A DNA stretch of 64,000 nucleotides, from positions 70,044,039 to 70,108,038 of the forward strand of contig OY997593.1 in assembly GCA_963921825.1 (NCBI GenBank), given 5' to 3'. The notes below the pieces were generated by a model. It saw only the letters and a list, made by a program, of their open reading frames with translations. It searched no databases and was not told where the DNA came from. This stretch comes from Erodium maritimum. Its lineage: Eukaryota; Streptophyta; Magnoliopsida; Geraniales; Geraniaceae. This document shows positions 11,226-23,523 of this stretch, piece after piece (positions within the stretch are counted from its first letter, which is position 1; the number at the start of each line of letters is the position of its first letter). A program made the position numbers and the translations under genes.

Positions 11226-12660
11226 TTTTTTTTGGAGAAGAATTGATACTATTATTAATGAAAGTAAATATAGATCAATGAGTACATATTTGTACTCATC
11301 GTACAACCATTAAACCAAATAGCTAACATAATGCAATAACATGAAAGTAAACGTTGCTCTGGAACTAGGGGCGGTCGAAGGGGAAATCTGTGGTAGCATC
11401 CGGAGACACCGATACAACATGCTCCAACCAAATGGCACTGGTCGAGCCAACCAAGTGAAAGATTAATAGTCGTGGACTGACATCTCCCCCGGTAAGTCAG
11501 CGTGCGTCGTCCTCCCTTGACTGATACGAGTAGGGCTCCTGAACGCGGGATTGCTGACCCCAGACTGGTAGGGGAGAATCTTGTCGGCTGGTGATGGAAC
11601 CATCGCCATCTATCAGCCATGAAGGTGGTACAGCCGACCAACCCCTTCCTGGACCTCCACGGATTCATTCTTGGAAGCGGGGGTGCTTGTGGCCCCCGCC
11701 GCCGCTATATGTGACGCTACATCTGACGCATGCTCTCCAGAACCTCGGGATTCGCACCCCGTACGATCTCGAACCCCAGTCGGGGCAGACCTAGCTATCA
11801 GATTCGGCCCACCCGGGATACTCCACTGGATCAGATAATAACTAAACCCAGGCGGAACGACACACAGGTGGAAGACTCGGGCCTGCCCCGCCCCGGCCCT
11901 GTACCCGGCAGGCTCCACATCTGGCCCACCCAACCCGACCCGCGGTTCCGGCCCAGACTTCCATGCCCAATAGACGTCAACGATTAAACCCCGGGCTAGC
12001 CCCATGTCCACCCGGTCTCGGTCTAGCCCAACTACAGAAACCCTACCTGTGTCTCGCGCCACCGCCTTGTCTGTGCTTCTTCTCCGCGCCGTCACCACCG
12101 GTGATTCCTCCGGCCTTGATACCATGTCCGACGAGACCACAGTCAGAAGGAGACCATTCCCCTCCCTTATAGGCTCCTTCGTGCGATCTAGCACCGCCCC
12201 CGGGATCAACTTCCAACAAAACTCCTCCCCGGGCTTCCTTGACACCACCGTCGTGCCTCCCATACCCGTTCTCAGCCGCTCGGCGATCAATGCTTGCCTC
12301 GTCCACCACAGCCCTGTCCGCTTCTCCGAACAGTGACCATGGTTCCGCCTGCCTCCCCACACCCGAGAGATTGTGTGGGGATCTCGTTTCTTCCCCGAAT
12401 TGGCGAGAAACGCAAGTCCACGCCCCTCCACCACCACGTCGCCTCGAATCGCCAGAAGCGGTGCACAAGGAGAGACGGACTTCTCGCGTGGAGGAGAAAA
12501 CCGCAGCCTCAGAGAGCTTGCTCCCTCTTGCCGTGGTTCCGTACCCGCTGCCGCAATCCCATGGGCTTTGGAGGAAGAAAACATGCCGCCACCGCCATGG
12601 TGTTTCAGAAAACCTAGGTTTAAGCTCTGCATAATCGTATAGAATAGTGTCCTAATTTTT
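11226..12660 (-). mobile_element. Deleted LINE derivative (ORF1 5' part joined to 3' end)
   Basis: The element lies on the - strand between direct repeats ttattcaga at 11217-11225 and 12661-12669 (9 bp, proposed target duplication). Its 3' part encodes a segment ending TSTPASKNESVEVQEGVGRL, matching STPASRNESLETQEGIGRL at about 62225-62285 in the better-preserved element at 60279-62691. The trailer (TATCGGTGTCTCCGGATGCT) also matches that element. No DUF4283 or RT block is seen, so it is an internal-deletion derivative of the same family. Confidence 0.6.
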
Positions 12661-15422
12661 TTATTCAGAATATGACATCGATGTGATTGCCAATGTGAAA
12701 GCATTGTTTTTTTTAAAGGTAAATATATTAATAACACAAGTTTTTCCGAGAGAAAAACAGAGGCAAGGGATAAAACTCTCGAACAACCAGAGAATGTCAA
12801 CAAGGACCCCTCAAAACTAAACAGATACATGGCTCATACCTAGATTTTTCAAACCTGAAGAGAACCGGAGTTCAACCCAACAAAGGAGAACAAATACAGA
12901 CCCGAGCGTTCCTCTATGGAACCTCTTAAACAAGCTACAAACAGGGACACTCAAAGAGAAATAAACGACAATACAGACACGAGCATCCTAACACTAGAAT
13001 CTCAATAAACCCCGAAGGGAACCAGACAAAACAGTCAGAAACAAGAACAAGACCTAAACAACTTAAACAAACAAGTGAACACCAGCAAAACCCCCAAGTC
13101 CCAACCATAAAAGTACTCGAAGAACCTTCAGCAAGCCACTTCCACAACCACAAGTAGTACAAAACCAACAATAGATGGCCTAAAACTCAGCCGGCCCAAA
13201 ACTCACCGGAAACCCAAGTATCTGGCACGCCGGAGGCCAGCACCACCACGGAAGAGTTAAACCTCACAGATCTGACCCAGTCAGTTCAGCAACACAGCCA
13301 ATACATGGCTAAACTCTCGACGCCTGTCAACCCCAGGTCGTCGAGCCTCCGGCACCACCGTGGCCAGAGGAGAAAGGAACGACCAGATCGAAAAAGAAGA
13401 GAAGGGAAGACACGAGTTAGAGGCCATACCTGAAAAGTCAAAGACCACCAAAATCCACATCCACGAGAATGAACCCGAACCGTGAGAATCCTCACCAGAG
13501 AAGGAAAAGAAACTCGTCCCACTTCCGAATCAGGTGGGAGACGAAGAATTGAGGAACGGGAAGTGACAGCATCTACGCCTAAGGATCAACCACCACAACA
13601 ACGGGAGAAACCAAATCTGCGACTATCCTCACCAAAGACTCTAAATTCTCACTGTGCTCTACTTGGCACAAAACATGACCTACCGTGCGACGCTTCGTGC
13701 GGTGCCCTCTTGTTATTGGCCTGGAAGCTCGCGGTAGTTGTATTACGCTAACTGTTTCTGGGTCTCGACGTGAGGTGCTGTCACTTCTACGGTGTAACTT
13801 AGCGGTTACGCTAGTCCTCGCGGGACGTTGGCGTTCGTCCTTCCCTTGTCGCCCAAGATACGTCTTGGTACTCGGTTCGCGTTTCCCGTATTCTGCTCCG
13901 CTGGAAATGTCGCTTGATGTCGCTGTATCTCTCGATGTTGTTTGACTGTACCGTGCGGCGCGAATGATGTGACTCTTGGACACGTCTTCTTGCTGATGCG
14001 CGGTACGAACTCTCTCCTTGACCTGCTACGTGCTCCGATCTTTGGCGTCGTCGTTGTTGGCCATCTTCTCCTAAACTTGTCGCGTCGGCACCGAGCATCG
14101 GGTCTTCATCTTGAAGTGGTCCAGCCTCTGGTGGTCTTCACGCCTCCTCAGCACTTCTTTTCGGCGATGCGCTCGGACAGGTCCTTCGTCTTTTCGTTCG
14201 TTCGGTCGACTCTACTGGCGCGACTCTACTGGCGCGACTCTTCAAGATGCGAGGTTGTGATGCTTGATGTATGTCTGATCCGTTATCAGGTTGAGAATCT
14301 TGATAAAGTTTACCCGGTGTGACCTGTTGCTATGATTGGACAAGTGTGCCATGCTTGGTAGGGCATGAGCCTTTGATTGTGGTATGATTTGAGGTGTACC
14401 GCCTTCCGACTGAGTATCGGTAAATGGTGATTATTTCCTTGATTGAGGTACGTCTACCTGCCCACGAGATGTGGTGAAACGAGTGGTTGCTCCAAACCCT
14501 GCAGTGGTTGTGAGGTTTATTGTCTTGATGAATGTTCTTGTGCATTCCTTTTTGGGTAATTATTTGTGTTGATCATGACTTGATAGTGTTTAAATTCTGG
14601 TGTGAATTGTCCCTATATCGGTTATTAAGGAGGAAATTGAGAAGTTACGTCAGTGTGTGGATTCCGGTATAGGATATCTAGACCGTTACCTGAGTTATCT
14701 TAAGTGTTTGGGTGTTTTCGGCGTGTGTTTACTGGGTATTTCTTTGAGTTAGTGTGAGACGTTGCACGTTGGATCTGTGAGTAAGACTGTTTTCACCGCT
14801 AAGCATGGCGCTTGAATAACTAGCGTGAGAAAGTGACGAATGTTTAAGCGAAGTTTACATTGATTCGGGAGCGGGTAAAGACCGCGTAGAACCGACGGAA
14901 GAGTTACGCAGATAGACCATGTCAACCTCTGTAGTTACAGTCGGTGATCCCGTATCTCTGAGAGTGAGCCTAAGAAGAGCCATGTACGTTTAAACCGTGA
15001 CGGGGCAAGTTGGTCCCACATCTTATCGGATCTTTTGAGGTCCTGGGCAGTATTGAAACCGTTTCCTATCGTCTTCCACCTTCCCAACCGCGGAAGTATA
15101 CCGCGGATCCCTCGCTTGTGAGTTTTATTCGGGCTCTCCCTGAGATAGGGTCAAGTGGAACGCGTTCGTCTTAAATTTCGAGGACGAAATTCTTTTAAGG
15201 GAGGGAGGTTGTAAAGACCGTATAAATTAAAAAGGAGGAAATGATTAAATTTTATCGAGTTGTAACGGCGGAGTTGAAAACGGATCGGAAAAATTGGATC
15301 GAGTACGAAAGTTGAAGAAAATCAAAGAAAAAAAAGAGAAAAGGGAGAAGATAAGAGTTGGGCTGACCAAGCCCAGCTCCCTGACTCGGGCCTAAGCCCG
15401 CACGCGTGACTCAGGCCCAAGA

Positions 15423-17984
15423 TGTCACGCCCCAAATCCGGTTCTTGCCCGGACTCGAGGCATGACTAGTATAAAACGATTAAAAGGCAACAACTCAACA
15501 ATAAGTTCCTGAAAACTCCAATATGAAACTCAAATCCACATAACTCAGTTTCAAACATAAATAACCCTCCAGGGGTGTAATAATAATCCTCCACAAAGTT
15601 TGTTCAAAACAGAAATGAAATAAAAATGAAGTCTCTACAAGACACCCACACCAAGAAGCTCCCGAGCCTCTACTCCTCAATGAAGCCTGTAAACACAACA
15701 ATAAACTCATAGGGGTGAGCTTGCGCTCAGTAGGGAAAATACATAACAAGGTGGACTTTAAACTCAATAATTTCATCAGCAAGTCAACAAGATAATTCTT
15801 AACAATCACGGGAAATAGGTAATCCAATCAATGTCGTGGCACATGAAGTCACCACCCTCCAATCCACATATGCTGTGTCCTCTCGGATTTTCCCTCAAAT
15901 CCAGAGGAGACGCATATCATTGAGGCTACCGGAAACAACCCCCTGAGGGCGCTTATCATCGGGATTCTCAGAAACGTCTCCAAGGGATTTTATGTCCTCG
16001 GGAACCAAGGTATTCTCCCATAGGAAGCATACACTTGGGCAATTCAATAATAAGCAGATAATAATTGAGTAACACACCCAAACCGAACCACGACGCAATC
16101 CATTCCCAACACACACCAATTCACTATCACACATAGCTCACGCATCACCGTTTCACCACAACACACCGCACACGATTCACATAATCACAACACACGAATC
16201 ACACAATCACAACTTACCAGTCACGACCCATCGGGGCGTCGATCACCTGATTGCACCGCTCGGTACAACCAGTCATACTCGATGCTCCAAGCAACCATTT
16301 AAGGAAAACAAGCAATCTTTCAAATACATTCAACGATCAAGCACGAGTTTAATCAACCAATCATAAAAACCTTCAGTCGAGCATTCAAATATGCAATTCA
16401 ACTAGTTCCATTAGACTCTTTAGCCTATCTACTAAGCAACCAAACAACCAAGCATGTGATCTAACACGCAACTAATCCGAGGGCTTTGCCAAGGCCGCTC
16501 TACCAGTAAAACAATTGCCAAGTATTGAAAGCGAGTTACACTAGTGATTGGCATCCTAATCATTCATCACTAGACACTTCCGGTTATTAGTAATTGAAAG
16601 ACAATTATTCTAGTTATTCGCATCCTATAGGCATTTCTAGGACCTTTCCAATTTTATTAGCCTAACATGCATACTAAGCATCATAAACAAGGAGTTAAGA
16701 CTTTCCCTACCTCGAGGTCTTCCTCTCAACACTCTGATGATAAGACCGGTGGTCACCACTCCGTTCTTCACACGGGTCCCGGCGTGATCTTTGCTCCTCT
16801 AGCTCGATCCCCAAAGTCTTGGACACAAAGAAACGTTAATTAGACTCCACCTAAACAGCAAGTAAGACCCCCAATGCCCTTCCAAAGTTCAGCTCAAAAT
16901 CAAGATCAACCAAGGTGAAAAAACCCCACCCTGCTCGGCCACGTACCCGTGACGCCAACCCTCACGGTTACCGTCACGGAGCCGTGACGAGTGCCGTCAC
17001 GGACTCCCTCACGGAGCCGTGACGTCGCCCGTCACGGGATCCGTCACGGATCCGTGGCGCACCAGGGCAGTTTCGCTCTTCTTCAACCTTCAGCTCCTTT
17101 TCTCCGAAAAACCACCTTCAAACCCCAAATTTTACCACTTCCAACTCCCAAAACAGTCAAAGACCTCCAATACTCCTTTACCCATGGTAGGAATCAACAA
17201 ATAAGCAAGTTTATAATGATTCATCGAATCAAAACCAACTTAAAAGCTCCAACAAACTAAGGATTTCTCACAAAAACCCAACAAAGCTTCTCATCAACAA
17301 CATCTCACACCATTTCTACTCAAACCCAAAAACATCTAGCAATTTCACCCAAAACCCATGAAAAGAGATGAAGGGAAATGAGGATTAGAGAGTTCCATTA
17401 CCTCTAGAAGAGTGAGATGAAGAAGATGGTAAGGATTTGGAGAAGGGATGGCTAGAGGAAGACTTCAAATGGCCTCTTTTTCCTTGTTTCTTCTTCAAAG
17501 CTCCATGGGAGCTCCTCTCTCTTGCTCCTCCTCCAAGTTTCGGCTACACCAACACAAAATAGGTTGGTTTTGCTTTTCCAAACTCATATAATACCTAGAT
17601 GTGTCAAATGACTAAAAGCCCTTGAGCTAGAATCCATTGTAGAAGCTTTTGGGAGGGTATAATGGTCCAAGACCACTCCCTTTTCTCTCTTTCAACCAAA
17701 AAGGGACAAGTGTCCAAGAAGGTTATTTAGTTTTCTAAAATAATTTCCAGCACAATAAAATAATGCTTTTAGTCGATAAAAAGTCTCGTTTTGACTAAAA
17801 TTGACTTCGTCCAACATTATACTCAAACGAAAGGAATTTATCCCCTTAAGCCAACCGTGATGATGGCTAAGTCGTTTGAGTTCCGGAAAAGTCCCGAGTG
17901 ACTTCTTGAGTCATCGGTTGACTTTCCGGTAGCAAGTCAAACTTGCTTGAAAAGTCACCGGTTCGACCGGGAGCGGGTCTTACA
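15423..17984 (-). mobile_element. Solo LTR C, subfamily I, nested in LTR D
   Basis: A 2.56-kb block starting (+ strand) TGTCACGCCCC and ending GCGGGTCTTACA, flanked by a perfect 5-bp target duplication CAAGA (15418-15422 and 17985-17989). The duplication proves it is a separate insertion into LTR D. The hairpin is at 15716-15729 (TGAGC-GCAA-GCTCA on the - strand), 293 nt from the end. The palindrome array is at 16947-17060. No internal region remains. Confidence 0.85.
16947..17060. repeat. Palindromic GTCACGG array in LTR C
   Basis: Several units of the form CGTCACGGAGCCGTGACG, the same design as the arrays in LTRs A and G. Spacers between palindromes differ between copies while the palindromic cores are kept. 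Confidence 0.75.
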
Positions 17985-19599
17985 CAAGAGCAACGAAGCC
18001 CAACCCTAATTTGGGCACTGTATATCTCCTTCACGCGTCCTCGCACGAAACCATGCCAGATATGCCGCTTCTCTCCCTCATTTCTCTCCTCCCTTCTCTC
18101 TCTCGATCTCCTACTCTCCCAACCTCGCCATACCTCGCCCTCACCTTCACCACAATATCCGTCCCCACGCCGAGCCTCACCGTGCAAATCGAGAACCGTC
18201 GCCGGAGAACCATCCCTGGTACGACGCCGGGTTCAAATCGACGGGGAACGATGAGGGTGCGTTTCCTCGCCCTTTTTCCCTCTTCCCCAAGCTCGGCTCA
18301 CCTGGAATCGTGAAGTTCCGAGCTCAATTCGAGCGGGCATGGTCAGAACCGTCGCCGGCGAATGCGTGAGCTCCAGATATGAGAACGGGGCGAGCTTCCG
18401 TCGCACTCGAGCCCCAGCCGGCACAGAAACGGCGCAGCTGAGTCCTGACGTCGCTTCTCCACTCTCTCCTCTTCGATTTCGAGCTCACCGGACGCCGTCG
18501 ATGGAGTTCGGGACGCCGAGTATCGCCGGAGACGTCCACGGCTCAAACGAGCCAGGAGATTTGGGCCTTGGGCCAGAGACTCGGATTTGGGCCTTTGGGC
18601 TGGAGGCTTGGATTTTAGGCCAGGCCCAGAGTTGAACCGGTTTCTGGAGCCGGGTCTAGTCCTCGGGTCCGGGTCTGGTCCGGGTCAGGCTTGGATCCGG
18701 GTTCGGACCGGGTCTGGACCGGGTTTGGCCTCGGATCCAGGTCAACCGATTTTAAAGAAAACTATTTTAAAATCATATTTGATTAAATAATTAATTTAAT
18801 TTAAATGGTTAAAAATGGATAATTAAAAGACAATTTTGGTCAATTCTGAGGACCCTTGGACTACCGGGACTGATTGGACGTTTGCCTGTTAAAACCCAGG
18901 CTTGGACCTTGCCCGAGAAGTTGGACTTCGCACGAGAAGACGGAGTTGGCCCGGTCGTCAGCAGCTAGGAGTATTATTAGAGGAAGACCACAAGGTAGGG
19001 GAAATACTAAACTCCTCGTGCAATTAAATACTTAGTACGCCTATTAGGTTAATAAAATCGGAAAGGTCCTAGATTGCATATAGGATGCGAATAACTAGAA
19101 TAATCGTCTTTCAATTTCTAATAATCGGACGTGTCTAGTATGCATGCTTAGGATGTGAACAACTAGTTCTAGCTCGCTTTCAATACTTGGGAAATTGCTT
19201 TACTGGTAGAGAGGTCGTGACGAGCCCTCGGATTAGTTGTGTTTGCCTCACATGCATTGTTCGCTTAGTTCAAGATGAATTAAGGGTCTAACGAAACTAG
19301 ATAAATTGCATGCTAAATTGTTAGAATGAATGCCTGAATGATTGAACGATTGATTGAATGCTTGAATGATTGAATGATTGATTGGATGCTTGAGTGATTA
19401 AATGATTGAACGGATGATCGAGTATGACTGATTGTGCCAAACGGTACGATCAGGTGATCGATGGACCAAAGGAACGTGGTTGGTAAGTATGATGGTAAGT
19501 GTGATTGTGGGTATGAATCCCCTGTGGTGTGGATTGGTGAATCCTTGAACTTCTAAGTTTGATTGTGCAATGTGTTGACCTGTGGGTCTCTTGTGTTTT

Positions 19600-19758
19600 T
19601 GGTTGATCCTGCGGGATACTAATTGTGGACCCTGCGAGGCATTGATTGGTTAATCCTGCGGGATATTGATTGGAGGACCCTGCGGGATATTGACTGGAGG
19701 ACCCTGCGGGGCATTGGTTGGTTGATCCTGTGGGATATTGATGGTTTACCCTGCGGAG
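19600..19758 (+). repeat. Minisatellite, ~30-bp unit, in LTR D
   Basis: About five units near GGACCCTGCGGGATATTGAT, related to the array in LTR A at the matching position. The long frame across it (19623-19916) is a repeat translation, not a gene. Confidence 0.75.
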
Positions 19759-21080
19759 AACGATTACTTATTGATTTTCCCGAGTGTATGCGTCTTGCGG
19801 GAGCATTACCTTGGTTCCCTATGACACATGGTCCTTTGGGGGCATTTTCGAGAATCCCGACGATAAGCGCCCCTCAGGGATTGTTACCGGTAACCCGATG
19901 TATGTGCCTCCTCTAGACCGAGGGAAAATCTGATATGACACGAATACTCTTGTGGATCGGAGTATGGGATCCGACATGACACAAAGAGTAGTGTGGATCG
20001 GAGGGTGGTGACTTCATGTCCCACGGCATTACTTAAACGCTCTATCTTCTATTGATCGTTAATAAATGAATTGTTTAATTTATTTTCTATGATTGTTACT
20101 GGCTCTTTGAAAGCGTTAAATACCCGTTTTATTCCCGTATTTCAACATCTTCTTAGTTCTCCGTATCATTGAAGCCCGAACGAAATTGTGAATTTCTATT
20201 TGTTAAACTTAAAGACCGTTATCCTTAAGAATACGATATTGTTCTTATCTTGACTAGGTTATAACATCATTTTGATTAAAAGTGTTAATTGCAATATGTA
20301 TTGTGATGCTAAAGCTATTTTATTACTAAATTGAAGGTTAAACTGTTTATCTATTTTCCCTACTGAGCGTAAGCTCATCCCTATTTGTTTTATTGACTGT
20401 TTTTACAGGCGTGCTTGTTGAGTAGTGGACTCGAGGCTCGGGAGCTTCTGTGAGTCCGGGTGCTTTTGTCTTTAGAGACGATTATGGTCCTATTTGGTTT
20501 ACGAACCTTATGTTTATAGAATTTATTGTGGAACTTTTACTTGAGAGATTTGATTGAAACTAAACTTGGAGGATTATATTCAATTTGAAATGCTTTTATT
20601 ATTATATTTTGTTTCATCTTCAAGTCACGTCTCGAGTCCGGTCAATACCGGATTTGGGGCGTGACAAGAACGTCATCCCACGGCCAGTTCCAGAAAACCC
20701 CCACCAGAGCCAAACATTCCGACCGGCCAACCTCGGTGACGGAACCCTAAGTCGAAGCAAAGAGGGCGCGTGAGAAGCTGTGAGGACAGAGATGGGACGG
20801 ATCTGGTACGAGACGACTTCACAGGTACAGATCTGAGCAAAATCAAACTAGATCTGAAGCGAAATCCGCAGGGGCAAACGAACCCAAAACGAAAGGCGGG
20901 AAAAAGATGGTGGAAGGAAGTAATAGAGAAGGACGAGTCGAACCACCGCCAGCAACAACCAAGGCTTGAAAGCCCGGTCGTCACCGGTGGAGAAGAGCAA
21001 CGACGGCGGGTAGAAAAGGAGCTAGGGTTAGAGAGGGAAAGAGTTTTGAAACTTATGACCTTATGTGAAATTGTTGAAAA

Positions 21081-22719
21081 CTATTTTTCCTATAGTTTGT
21101 GGGAAAAAAAATGAAGGAAAAAGTGAGGCCATGCCACCCCATAATTAGATTCGATTTTGTTCATTGTTCCTTTGTCTGATTTATTTGTTTATTTTGCTAA
21201 TATGTATCTCAAGATACAACCAGAGTAACAATGTTCTGCAAATATTTTAGAGCTCTGGTTTCTGCAAAGATAAAGCTTTTGTGGTCCACAATATGTATAC
21301 AGAAACCACATTCAATGCTCATTTGCTGTTCATTTATACAGAAAGATAACATAGGAGGGTTAGGGTTAGGAATAGGATTAGGGTTTGGTTTGAGAACCCT
21401 AACATGCAACTAAATGACATTTTCCAATTAATAACTAAAGATTGTGATCATATTGATAATACCGGTTAAGTATTTGTTTGTGAGTATTCACACATCAATA
21501 AAATATTAAGGTAAACAAAGATTCATGTACATTTTAAACCAAACCTAACTAAATTTTAATACACGTTTCATTTTGTAATCTTTCTGAAAAGATCAGTTGA
21601 ACTTTTCAACACTTCATTAACTAAGAAGATCTTGAAAACTTAGTGAATCTCCCAAATTTTACAAATGAAACCCCCAACATTTACTATTTCTAGAAGGTGA
21701 TGTATATAAGTTGAAGGCCATTCATATAATCATAGCTTATAGATCAGGGTTCCACCTAGTAATGTATAGACATGAGGATTTTGATATACTTGGTTGTAAG
21801 GATTTAAACAACATTAGACGTTAATTAGACGACTATGGGCTTATAGAATTATTCAGGAATTAATCTACTCTTTTTATTATTAATAATACATTTTTAGATT
21901 TTTCTTTTTAATAATCAAAGTATAAAATAACAACGATAATAATACACTATTAATACATGTTTGCTTTAAATGATAAAACACAACAATTATAATAATAAAT
22001 ATAAAAATAACCCTTGCAAGGATTCGAATAAAAGAAGTCTCTTACTGTTAATTTAAATGTCTATTTATGAATAAAAATACAATTATCTAATTAAAGGTCA
22101 TCTAAAATCACTTAAAGTAGCTTAAACTCAATTAGAACCGTCCAATTTGATAAAATCGGATTTGTGTTCTAAAAATCAACGTCTAGATAATACTTAGGCC
22201 GATTCTTAGAACACTGCTATCGGAACTTGAAATCCTCGTCTAGGACTAGAAACCAAAGGGAGGCCCTTAGAGGGTGGGCAATGAATGAGCTACCAACAAC
22301 TAATTAGCAAAGTGCTAGGTTGAAGTAAATGGAAGCTCACCAAATCCTGATCCTAAGTACCAAAACTTAGTTAGTTTTGCCAAACCATTGAGGATCTTGT
22401 TTTGTTCCTTTCATGTTGTACTACTGATTTCCGGCAAAACATCATAGAGGAGAACACTTTTGCTTGAAGCATTGTTGTCTCATCTTTTTAGTGAAATAAA
22501 CATATTGGCTAAATATGAGCATTGTAGTGGCAAGACTGGGAAAGAAACCAGAATAAAAAGGAAAGCTGTTAGGCATCATTGTCAAGGCCTCAAGGGGGCT
22601 TGAAAATGAGTGCTCTTTAGTCTTTATCATCAAACTAGACACAAACCATGGGCTCTAATCATGACAAGTCACACTAATTAACCAAAGAAAGTTGAGGCAC
22701 AAGTACTAGTAACTACGAA
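21081..22719. other. Intergenic upstream of the TCP locus, nothing recognised
   Basis: AT-rich sequence with no supported gene. A short GGGTTAGGGTTAGG stretch near 21357-21390 is noted among the rejected items. Confidence 0.5.
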
Positions 22720-22985
22720 GGGGCATCCACAGTCATAAAGCTGGTTGCTAGCTGAGAGGTGCTGACAGAGAGAATAAAAAATTATTTTTTATTGGCTTGT
22801 AACTCTCCCGGTCAATACCCTACAATGCTAGATGGTTAAAGTGCTTATGATAGCTCTTTTTGTTCACATTTTTGTTCCCAGCCGGCGAGGAGCTCCCAGC
22901 CAGCCCTCCCCACCAGCGACCTCTCAGCCAGCTCCACGCCAGTTCCTCACCGACAATTGCTCTCCGTCAACCACTGTGGATGTCC
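22720..22985. mobile_element. Tourist-like MITE in the TCP promoter
   Basis: A 266-bp element with terminal inverted repeats GGGGCATCCACAGT (left) and GGACATCCACAGT (right, reverse complement). It is flanked by gaa / taa, a near match to the 3-bp TAA/TTA duplication of PIF/Harbinger insertions. Read from its right end, the interior (CTGGCTGAGAGGTCGCTGGT) resembles the interior of the MITE at 45046-45327 (CTGGCGGAGAGGTGCTGGCG), so both belong to one family in opposite orientation. It ends about 60 bp upstream of the TATA-like box of the TCP gene. Confidence 0.65.
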
Positions 22986-23046
22986 TAACCACAGCTGGAT
23001 TAGGGGTTTTGGGTTTGTGAGGTTGATGATGGATGATGGTGGTGTG

Positions 23047-23053
23047 TATAAAA
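23047..23053 (+). promoter_or_regulatory. TATA-like box upstream of the TCP gene
   Basis: TATAAAA, 639 bp upstream of the chosen ATG. A start about 30 bp downstream would give a leader of roughly 600 nt. The leader could contain an intron (for example acceptor-like TTTGCAG near 23190). It is a prediction from sequence alone. Confidence 0.4.
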
Positions 23054-23383
23054 CAGTAACTTTTTGTTGCATTTTGGGTTTTTGTGGATTTGGGTGTTTT
23101 GTTTTGTGGTGGTGGTGGTGATGACAGAAGAGCTTTAATATCATCCCCTCTCTCTCTACACACTGACCAAACTTCTGCCACCCTTTGCAGGAGCATCTTT
23201 TATTACAAGTTACAGCCCAAAGTTAGGCTTTTGCTTGTAGCCCCTTTTCACTTTCTTCTCATCCTTCACCCTCAATCTCAAAAACCCATAACCAACCCAT
23301 CTTTCACACAAACTAGCTCAAAATCTCTCTCTAATCTGTTCATATTTGTGTTTTTTTTTGAGTTTTTTTGGGGATTGCCTTCA

Positions 23384-23523
23384 ATGGGACATAAGATTTG
23401 GAGAGAGCAATGACAGGGATTTTGGGGATCAGGAGCAGCAGCTTTCTGGGTTTTTGGCAGCTGCAACAGGTGGTGGTCAACAAGCAACACCAAAACCAGA
23501 ACATGAAGTGGACAAAGCATTGA
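23384..23523 (+). promoter_or_regulatory. Two overlapping uORFs in the TCP leader
   Basis: uORF1 (23384-23413) encodes MGHKIWREQ. uORF2 (23410-23523, 37 codons) starts inside the stop of uORF1 (ATGA overlap). Both end before the TCP ATG at 23686 and lie in other frames. If present in the mature leader they would be expected to reduce main-frame translation. Leader splicing is not known, so they might be removed. Confidence 0.4.

Larger units (their letters stand above)
13660..20666 (+). mobile_element. Decayed Ty3/gypsy retrotransposon, 3' part
   Basis: The stretch up to 15209 is a badly decayed internal region. Its end shows integrase-tail wording in pieces (RGKLVPHLIGSFEVLG, YRLPPSQ), then the canonical gypsy polypurine tract (TTAAATTTCGAGGACGAAAT, AAGGGAGGGAGG), then the 3' LTR D from 15210. 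A 5' LTR is not visible, and the left edge (13580-13690) is uncertain. It is broken many times over. It sits inside a LINE-derived retroposon and its own LTR was hit by LTR C. This element gives the gypsy assignment for the whole LTR family. Confidence 0.65.
15210..20666 (+). mobile_element. 3' LTR D, subfamily II, interrupted by LTR C
   Basis: It starts TGTAAAGACCG directly after the polypurine tract and ends GGGGCGTGACA. Without the inserted LTR C it is about 2.9 kb. Parts: a CT-rich leader region (18050-18300), degenerate GGGTCCGG repeats (18640-18740), a segment from 18975 onward nearly base for base like LTR A from 1902, the minisatellite (19600-19758), the hairpin TGAGC-GTAA-GCTCA at 20364-20377 (302 nt from the end), and the terminal inverted repeat at 20624-20665. 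It is a fossil. Confidence 0.72.
12704..21080 (-). mobile_element. LINE-derived retroposon split by a gypsy element
   Basis: Two pieces on the - strand: the 3' part about 12704-13660 (starting with a T-run, i.e. a poly(A) tail on the - strand) and the 5' part 20667-21080 (leader with CTAACCCTAGCTCC and CTCCACCGGTGACGACC). The 5' part resembles the leader at 9640-9740. Between them sits the gypsy remnant. A weak target-duplication candidate is atgtgaaagcattg (about 12690) versus atgtgaaattgttg (about 21063), 11 of 14 matching. No ORF was recognised. Confidence 0.5.

Noticed and set aside
11613-12830. 405-codon open frame on the - strand, the longest in the window
   Set aside because: It runs through a deleted LINE derivative, its proposed target duplication and flanking spacer. 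Only its last ~30 residues match a related element, and GC-rich leader sequence keeps the frame open by chance.
21357-21390. GGGTTAGGGTTAGG, telomere-like
   Set aside because: Two irregular units of TTAGGG type, not the plant TTTAGGG repeat. Too short for an interstitial telomere.
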